Positions 55,806 through 64,000 of a DNA stretch of 64,000 nt are shown one piece after another. A program made the position numbers and the translations under genes. This DNA comes from Casuarina equisetifolia (lineage: Eukaryota; Streptophyta; Magnoliopsida; Fagales; Casuarinaceae), in the NCBI GenBank assembly GCA_028551475.1, contig CM052355.1, forward strand, positions 2,356,001 through 2,420,000, in the 5' to 3' direction. How positions within the stretch are numbered: position 1 is the stretch's first letter; each line of letters begins with the position of its first letter. The notes under the pieces are model-generated. The model ran no database searches. It had not been told where the DNA came from and was given only the letters and a program-made list of their open reading frames with translations.

Positions 55806-56641
55806 GTTTAGCCGTTCGATGACTTTGAAATGATAGGTTTCGTGAGGAACGTGAGAATTAGTAGAAAAGTATACGCTTAATGACTGACATGTTTGGTTGT
55901 CAAGAAAGTGTTGGAAAATAGAGGAAACAAATTTGGTGTGAGATAAGGGAAAAATTAAACTCATCTGGGTTCCTACTAGAACACGTAATCTCTTTTTGTT
56001 TTCTTGATTTTTTGCTGTCTCATAAAGCAGAATTACAGAGCAAAGAAAAGGCCCTTCTTTTCGCCTTCTCCTTTCGTCTCTTCTCTTTCTTCTGCCAGAA
56101 TCTGCACTACGCATCCTATATACGTTATAAGAAAAAGATTCCTGCTAAATTACTACGAGGAGTGAAGGAATGATTTGTTTTTAATGCATAGGAGGAGACT
56201 GTTATACTTTGCTTGACAATCTTTTTGAATGACTACTTTTTCAACGAATTCTACGTGCAATTTCAATTTGCAGCACCTTATTGTTCTCGAAATCATCTGC
56301 TTATTAGTTTCTTACGTCTATGCTGTTCTGAAGTCACTTCAAAACCGGGCTCTTTTACATTGTTCATAATATTTTCGAACATTTGAGATGTGCCTATGCT
56401 TTGTCCATCTAATCTATTTTTGAGAGATGGTTTGTTCTGAAATGATTTCCTTTGTTTCTTTAATTTGTTTCTTTCACAACTCCTGGGGATTTCTTTGGTT
56501 GTTAGTCGACTACTGTTTCTCAAGTTTGCTACTTCTCTTACAATTAGCATTTGCAATTTTTTTGGGACGTATTCTGATTGCAAAAGCTTCAGGAACGTTT
56601 TTTCCTTAATGTTTAATCGTGGGAGTCGTTTCTTTCTCCAG

Positions 56642-59600
56642 AAAATGGAGAACTTGAAATCTCCTTTCAAGGGAATTGCAAATGATGTCAGGGAAAGAGC
56701 TCGGTGTTACAAGCAAGATTGGATTGCAGGGCTTCGTTCAGGAATTGGGTAAACTCTGATGCCAATTGTACATTTATGGCTTGGGATCCATAATTTCGTT
56801 CAGATGGCTTTGCATTTCTTAATCCTTACGTTCTTTCGATTTGAAATAGGATATTAGCCCCCACCACCTACATCTTCTTTGCTTCTGCTCTTCCTGTGAT
56901 TGCCTTCGGCGAGCAACTTAGCAGAGATACAGGTTAGTCATCTGTGCCTCTTCATTAGTGTTATCCTGTTACTGATCAACAAGCGGAAAGGAAAAGATTA
57001 AGGCTTTTTACCGTTTTCATACAGTTTCTTGATGAATGGAGCTTCGGTGAAATGTCTAGGACTATCCTCTTTTTCTTTCTTAATTGGAAGTAATGTAAAT
57101 AATCCTTTTATTTAGATGGAAGCCTGACCACCGTGGAGACCTTGGCCTCTACTGCTATTTGTGGTATCATACACTCAATTTTTGGAGGACAGCCTCTTCT
57201 GATACTGGGAGTTGCGGAACCAACTGTTATTATGTACACCTATTTGTACAACTTCGCTAAAGACAGGGATGATTTGGGACGTGAACTCTTCCTGGCTTGG
57301 GCTGGATGGTAAGAAAAACTAACCCCTGTGGTTCTTAAATTGTACTATTGAAGATTTTGATTCTGGTGATACAACTTCTGCAGGGTTTGCGTTTGGACAG
57401 CTCTTTTTCTGTTTCTTCTTGCAATATTCAATACTTGCACTGTCATCAGTAGGTTTACGAGGATCGCGGGTGAACTTTTTGGCATGTTGATTGCAGTTCT
57501 TTTTATTCAAGAGGCCATCAAGGTGAGTCTTGTCATGAAAACAAATTAAACTATGGATTGTGATACAGCTGTCTGAGAAATGCAAATGGAGACAGGGAAT
57601 GGTCAGTGAGTTTGAAATACCCAAAGCTGAAGACTCGAAGCAAGAGAAGTATCAATTTCAGTGGCTTTATATAAATGGGTTGTTGGGGATCATATTCACT
57701 TTTGGCCTTCTCCTCACTGCTTTGAAGAGCAGAAGGGCAAGAGCGTGGTGGTATGGAACAGGTTTGTTAAGTGAAACTCCAGCTCTTTGCAACTGAATTG
57801 CTCGTGTTATTTTTGAATCTTATTCTTCTAGAACGCAGGGTGGCTGAGAAGTTTTATTGCCGACTATGGGGTTCCTTTAATGGTTGTAGTGTGGACAGCT
57901 CTATCATTCAGTGTCCCAAGCAAAGTTCCATCTGGTGTTCCCAGAAGGCTTTATAGCCCCCTCGCTTGGGAATCTACCTCCTTAAACCATTGGACTGTAG
58001 TCAAGGTAAAATATATACTGTCAATAGCTTTAAAGCTTTTTCCTTCCCCTAAGCTTTTCCACAACAAACCCATATTTAACTTCATGCAAATGAGTCAAAG
58101 ATAATGTGCTTTTCTTTCTGAGTATACGTGTGCGTGCACCTGTGTCCAAAATATACTGATACAACTCTTTTGCAGGACATGGGCAAGGTTTCTCCAGCGT
58201 ATATCTTTGCAGCATTTATTCCTGCCGTGATGGTTGCAGGACTATACTTTTTTGACCACACAGTTGCTTCACAGCTCGCACAGCAAAAGGAATTCAATCT
58301 TAAGAACCCTTCCGCTTATCATTATGATATCTTCTTGCTGGGCTTTCTGGTACTTATCACTACTAAATGTGTTGCTGGTTATTTTCTTTTTGACATTTTG
58401 TAAGATTTAACTCAATAATTGAAATATATGATTGCAGACACTGCTTTGCGGATTGATTGGGCTACCTCCTTCAAATGGTGTCCTACCACAGTCCCCCATG
58501 CATACTAAAAGCCTTGCTGTTCTCAAAAGACAGGTGGGTTCTTTGGAGATCATAGGTCTTTTACATGATATAGTTTGCAATTAAGGTGCTTTAGACGATT
58601 CACTTGATCCATATGTTGCAGTTAATGCGAAAGAAGATGGTGGAGAGTGCCAAGGAAAGTATAAAGCACAAGGCTAGCAACTCTGAAATCTATGGAAAGA
58701 TGCAAGCTGTGTTCATAGAATTGGAAGGCAGTCCAATTGTACGTTCTCTGTTAACAGTAAAATATATGTTTGCTTGGAATGTCTCCTTCAACAGAGTTTT
58801 TTCACCCCATAACGGAGTTGTTTTTCTATTATTTGTACATATTCACAATATCATGTGTACCCTTGCTCTCAAAACTCACTAGCTATATGTAAATTTTTCT
58901 TGAACCTATATCGTTTGTGTTGCAGACGGCTTCAGTAGTTAAAGAGTTGGAAGAGTTGAAGGAAGCAGTAATGAAAGGCGAAAAGGAAAATGAAAGCGAT
59001 AAGGATACATTTGAACCTGAGAAGCACATCGATGCTTACCTGCCAGTTCGAGTTAATGAGCAGCGAGTGAGCAATCTCTTACAGTCAATCCTTGTGGCAG
59101 CATCAGTTTTTGCAATGCCTACAATAAAGAAGATACCAACTTCAGTCCTTTGGGGATATTTTGCTTACATGGCCATTGACAGTCTTCCTGGCAACCAGTT
59201 CTGGGAAAGGATGCTACTTCTCTTCATAACACCTGGCCGGCGTTACAAGTAAGACATACTTTATTTCCAGTGGCATGTTGGTCAACCGCAGATTAGTCAG
59301 TTTTTTCTTTAGGTGCATCCTGTAACTATGTGGAATCCAAACCAATATCGATTTTGTTTAGCTTTCAGTTTGCAATAGACATTTTGGATATTCTTTTGAA
59401 GAAGGTTATGGAGTTGTTCAAGGACATAAATTATGTTAGGAAGGGGACAGAAAAATTTCATGATGTTCTGTCCCCCTAATTATGAGATTTAGTTGCCTTC
59501 TATGCTTTGAAGTCCTATTCTGGCCCCATCATATATCGAATTCTATATAGTCCCTACTATAGATTACTCTTAAGCTGCATGACAAAATTTAGGCATCATT

Positions 59601-60374
59601 TGGCAGATGATTTCCCAATAACTTTTATGTTGCGATGGATATCTCTTTTGCAGGGTCTTGGAAGAAGTTCACGCTTCTTTTGTGGATTCAGTACCGTTCA
59701 AATACATTGCCGCATTTACTATCTTCCAATTAGTATATTTCCTGGTCTGTTTTGGCATAACATGGATCCCTATTGCTGGAATCTTATTCCCACTACCATT
59801 CTTCATCCTCATCATCATAAGACAACATCTTCTGCCCAAGCTGTTTGCAATGCATCATTTGCAGGAACTAGATGCAGCTGAATATGAGGAAGTCGCTGGT
59901 GCCCCTAGAATTTCTTTCAGCCTATCTTTCAATGTATGTTTTATACATTCTCTCATTGTTCACAATGTTGTTTTTCATCAAGCTGAAAAGTTATTAATTC
60001 AATATATCCAGGAAAGGGAAGTGCAGCATCTTGGAAATGTGGAAGGTGGGGTGGAAATGTGTGATGCTGAGATATTAGATGAGTTGACAACTAGCAGAGG
60101 GGAGTTGAAGGTTAGAAATGTAAGCTTCACTGAAGAGAAACGGGACCAGGTAAGATGTGTATTGCTTCTCAATATCCCTCTTCTCCAACATTAGAAGGAT
60201 TAAATTATAACATGGAATTTGAAAATTATAGATGTTTTGACTGAAAAAACCCCATTGTGTAGCCCAGTGGTTGTGAAATCATATGGATCACTAGTGTGTA
60301 TTCTGTCCCTGCAGGTTTATCCCCGTGACACCCCATCAGAGACAGAGATGAGTTCGATTGCCATGGATATGTGA
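56642..60374 (+). CDS. BOR4: BOR4-type borate exporter, 679 aa, 13 exons
   Basis: Coding starts at 56645; a 3' splice site TTTCTCCAG ends at 56641, so a leader intron is likely. Exons: 56645-56748, 56850-56932, 57116-57308, 57384-57522, 57596-57761, 57839-58005, 58176-58349, 58438-58533, 58622-58738, 58926-59248, 59654-59933, 60012-60149 and 60315-60374 (2040 nt). It belongs to the SLC4/bicarbonate-transporter-like family; plant members export borate across the plasma membrane. Hallmarks: [116 protein letters not shown] and LPGNQFWER, with about a dozen membrane segments. The [17 protein letters not shown] tail and MVSEFEIPK match the BOR4 clade, which confers tolerance to excess boron, rather than BOR1. 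Short upstream ATGs in 56185-56640 may be spliced out. It is the sole intact copy in the visible tandem array. Confidence 0.95.
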
Positions 60375-61621
60375 AATAGTCGGTGAAGACTATGTTGAAA
60401 CTACTCCAATCCATACACAATAGACTTGCAGAACATCATTATTAGCATGATAGATATAAGAGAGAGAGGCTGCTAAGTGAGCCATCATATGAAAAGAGAA
60501 AATTTTAGGGATTGAACGAGCTACAACTTCCCACGCACAAAGAAAAACCAGTTTGTAAATGGCCAAGCATCTTAAGCTAATTATGAGTATTCCTAGTGTC
60601 ATTTGAGTACAGTTATCCGAACAAACTTTTTTCATATGTGAAAAGAGTTCCAAAAACTACATACATGCATGTGATCGTACTAGGAAAAGAAAATTAGCAC
60701 TTGGCAAACGAACAAGGAAAAGCAATGCAACACAACTATGATTTTCTTTGACAAAGTTTCGCCGGGATATTGTAGGACAACGTGTGGGAGAGCGTGCAAG
60801 GTTGATTCCCTAATTATTCTTTTCATTTTCTTCCCCTTGAATGTGGAATATCTAAATAAGGTTGTCCATGTTTGTTTTTTAAGAGTGCATCCGGGATAGA
60901 GAAATGCCATATTTGTTGTGCCCTTATGTTGATAGCCACTAAATTTTTTGTCAACAAATTTGGCTAGATCAAGAGAAAAGGGTATTTCTTTATATATAAA
61001 TTACTCTACAGTTTTTTACCAATATTTAACATATATTCTCACTACAATGGTCTAAACCAAAATATACCATAATGCCACTTTTATTTAGGAGTTCTAGGCC
61101 AAACAACACCTATATCTATAGAGATGCTAAAAAAAGACCAAACTTTGATACCTCATTAGAAAGCTTAATCCTTTTGTAAAAGTTAACTCATTGAAAATTT
61201 TTATCTACAAACTTATAAGTTTAAAGGCCCATTTTTTTGCCATTGACGTAGGATAATGCCCTCCTATAAGACTTTCTTTTATGTGGAAGTTGACAAAAGT
61301 ATTTTCATGTAGGTGGACAACTCTAAAATGGGTGTTTACATGAGAGATAATGAAGTAAAGACCCATATTCTGACTTTAAATATCATATTAGAATGTTGTG
61401 GGCCTAACATTCCTAAAAGGATAGCTCATTAAGAAGTACCCGATTATGGGATTTAGTTGGCACCTTGAAAGAATGCCCAAGATTAATACTATCCTAGAAA
61501 TTGAGGCTCAAATCAAAATCTTAAGGTACAAGTGGGGAAATCTTATTATTAATAATGCAAGAGTCTATCTTTAAGCCATATGTGGGATTACCCACATCTC
61601 TAACAACGTTCCATATACCAA
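60375..61621. other. BOR 3' flank
   Basis: Probable 3' UTR and downstream flank, no gene. From about 61387 onward it is paralogous to 51445-51687, which is how the deleted BOR copy of unit 1 was recognised. Confidence 0.6.
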
Positions 61622-64000
61622 TTAACAAAATTCCATTACCAAAAGAAAATTCTTATCATGCTAAAGACTGTTTGAAAACATAGACTTGGCTAGCCACCTA
61701 AGGTACAATTTAAAAGCAATCCATTGAAACCAAGAGATGAGTCCTTCAAGTGTTTTAATTCTCGGAGCAGAAATTAGAAGGTTCTTCCTCTTAACAAGAT
61801 TATTTGGCTTTATTGCTGATAAACATCTTGGAATAATAACTACTAGTTTTTCATTGGCTCTTAATGGTTTCTACGCATAAATTTTAAACCTCTTTGTTAA
61901 GTCATATTTCTAGTATAATTTGTAGCAAAAGTTGCTTAAGCTTCGTAAAGTAGTAATTGCTGGAAGAGGTTGTATTTATTTCATTATAACTTTTTCTTCT
62001 TCTTTTTTATAAATATTTATAAATTTATCTAGTATTAAATTTAAGATCAAAAGATTCTAGGACATGTTGGCCTACCTCTGGGTTAAGACGTCTTAACCTG
62101 GCGACTTTGACATTGTTGGATGAGGTTGCATTTATTTCATGGCTAGCAACGTTTACATGCTACCTCATGTTGCCCCACGCCTGACATTGAACCAGAGTAC
62201 ATGCCAATATCACCCAGCGGACGGCAAGGGAATTGCAGGGCTACTTGTAGATTCATGTTGTTTTTACTACGTCGTAGCATATCGCATGTGTGTATATATG
62301 TGACCTCTCGTTCTCGATGTTTGGCAAGTTCGGTGTATTTTACAGAGCACACACATGACTACTTCGGGATTATCTTTGAGTTCTGAGGAGCTAGAGTTCA
62401 TTATTCTAGCTCCGTTTTGTTTACTTCCACAATTTCTGTAAATCCGTTCACTATAATGCAAAACTTCCGAATGTTTTCCCCCAAGTGTGGATTTAGTTTT
62501 GTTAAATTTTTAAGTAATGGTCATAATGAGATAACAGTGGCAATAAGATAGGTTTTGGACATTCCCTTAGTTATAGAATTAGTCTTCAAAGGTTCTTCTT
62601 TGAGTTACAAACTACTCACAAGAAGATAAGACTAATGAAGGTGATGTGCACAGAAGTACTACATATGCAGACCGAGAGTCTACATGAGAGTAAAAAGCCC
62701 GGCTTTAAAGCATTAAGAGAAGCTAGTATTTTTGGATTATTTCCCATAAACTCAAATGTCATGTTCTACAAATTCCAATTTCCCAGCTTTCATTCACATC
62801 AACAGATATGCTAGAGCTATCTAGAAAATCCCCACAAGCTATACGCCCAACTTTCCTTTGGAAATCAGCTTCCAAACGGTGAAGGGATGTCTGAGGGGTT
62901 TTGGGTGAGGGTGGCGGGGGTGGGGGTGGTTGGGGCCTGTGAAAGAAAAAGAAAAAAGGGAAAAAAAAAAAAAAGCACTTTTTTTCCTTCAAATCTAAAC
63001 AGTTCAAATCATCTTGTCGAGACAAAAGGGAGAAAGACAACCTATTTGTTATTGATTATTAATATGCTGACATTATTTAGAATTGTAATTGCGTTCATAA
63101 TCTATAGATACGGCGTACCTCCCTATTAGGGGACAATGAAATGCGTTAATCTGATTGAAAAGAAATTTCTGTAAGCCATCATACTTTGGTTTTTTCCCTT
63201 CACAAGTTTAGATGATTGAGCGTCACTGCTAACGTCAATGCATATTTCTCTTCAATATCATGTAATGGCTGTGATTGAATGTTCAGTTTATCCGAAATTC
63301 AAATGATGAGGTATGAAACTTCGAAGAAAATATCAGTTCAATCGAGTGGATCCAACTAAAAGAACCATCTGGAAAAAAAAGAGTTCGAAAGTTATTCAAA
63401 CTAGTTCGTATTTTCTTATTTGTTCAATCGTCATATGTTCCTGATTTGGACAGGTAAAACCTATGAGGGGGCCAAATTCAATTGCAGGACAATCGCAGTA
63501 GGGGTTTCAATGTTTGATTTGGACGCTGCTGCAGTTGTGGTCCCATTACAGGGCAAGTGCAAGAGCAACGTTTTCCATGTCGTCCTTTAGCCTCTGGAAC
63601 CAAAACGTAGACCACAAAAATCACTGTTCCCTTGCCGTCCATTTGGATGGCTGCATGAACGTGTTCCTTAGCTTGCCAACCACTAAGCAAATTGTGTGCA
63701 ATCTGAGACGTTATTCTAAGCTATTCTCTATCACTCAGAACTTATCATCATATGGTCGATGTCCTTGGTGCACATGTAACTCAACTTACTAATTCTTTTC
63801 TTCATTTAGATTTGACCAGGCCGGCCATGTCAGTTTCTATGAACTTTGCCTGCAAGAGACGAACATCATCGACTATCACAGATTTTCAACCCATTCGTGC
63901 TTGGGATTCGGCAGGGAGAAACGTAAAGTCAGGGTGACTATCGTGGAGGAGACGCAAGAATATTCCCGCGCCAGTTTGGACTTTGAGCTCATGATTTTAC
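61622..64000 (+). repeat. Tandem unit 3 of the BOR array (cut by window edge)
   Basis: Follows unit 2 at an offset of about 9.93 kb at its start and about 10.13 kb by 63900 (phrase GATTCGGCAGGGAGAAACGT at 53777 and 63907). It holds the shared insertion of about 390 bp, with an extra stretch of about 180 bp at 61945-62110, plus an A/G-rich tract at 62940-62975. No gene is visible in this part; in unit 2 the BOR start lies about 2.87 kb beyond the equivalent of 63905. Confidence 0.85.

Larger units (their letters stand above)
51688..61621 (+). repeat. Tandem unit 2 of the BOR array (complete)
   Basis: About 9.93 kb. It starts AACAGAATTCCATTGCC and ends where the same phrase recurs in unit 3. 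It contains about 5 kb of non-coding 5' sequence, the intact BOR gene, and a 1.2-kb downstream flank. The upstream phrase TCTAAGCTATTCTCTATAAC at about 53587 is the copia target site left empty (at 43453 and 63717 in the other units). No second gene is seen in 52600-55400; the T/A-rich piece at 54665-54750 resembles a SINE fragment. Confidence 0.85.

Overview
The window is nuclear DNA of a flowering plant, most likely a eudicot. It is AT-rich, the genes are split by GT-AG introns, the intergenic space is long and full of retroelement debris, and the recognisable genes belong to plant families. I see four well-supported complete genes: a caffeoylshikimate esterase (CSE, minus, 12372-13334), an R2R3-MYB close to the MYB26 group (22729-23886), a membrane-anchored alpha/beta hydrolase (35894-40440) and a BOR4-type boron transporter (56645-60374). 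Two small single-domain B3 genes (231-656 and 10970-11359) are also open. All exon joins were worked out by eye from splice dinucleotides and protein family continuity. The three spliced coding sequences come to 840, 1962 and 2040 nt, all multiples of three.

Layout. Positions 1-18.5 kb are a mosaic of repeatedly duplicated pieces of an ancestral B3 + CSE + spacer module: two open B3 genes, two head-to-head pairs of B3 pseudogenes, one intact CSE, one CSE body pseudogene and one CSE promoter/start-codon fragment. Duplicated non-coding blocks, a minisatellite and a SINE fill the rest. An orphan housekeeping-type promoter (telo-box, TATA and three TGGGCY motifs, pointing left) sits at 16.56-16.90 kb. 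Positions 18.5-22.3 kb are intergenic, with a U6 snRNA pseudogene. Positions 22.3-30.1 kb hold the MYB gene followed by several decayed partial copies of its promoter, exon 1, intron 1 and exon 2. Positions 30.1-35.5 kb are mostly empty apart from a short GC-rich island. Positions 35.5-40.6 kb hold the alpha/beta hydrolase, with three small upstream ORFs in its leader.

From 41.8 kb to the right edge lies a tandem array of a roughly 10-kb unit that carries the BOR gene. Unit 1 (41845-51687) has lost its BOR gene by a clean deletion and later received a 6.8-kb Ty1/copia element (43464-50252, exact 5-bp target duplication). That element is itself interrupted by a 1590-bp solo LTR with its own exact 5-bp duplication. 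Unit 2 (51688-61621) carries the intact BOR gene. Unit 3 (61622 onward) runs off the window, and its offset predicts another BOR copy about 2.8 kb past the edge.

Biology. CSE (monolignol pathway), a MYB26-like regulator (secondary wall thickening) and a borate exporter (boron crosslinks wall pectin) are all cell-wall related. Their proximity is more simply explained by inherited gene order than by a pathway cluster. I found no prokaryotic, CRISPR or organellar feature. The most novel items are the deleted BOR copy in the tandem array, the duplicated head-to-head B3 inverted repeats, and the orphan housekeeping promoter.
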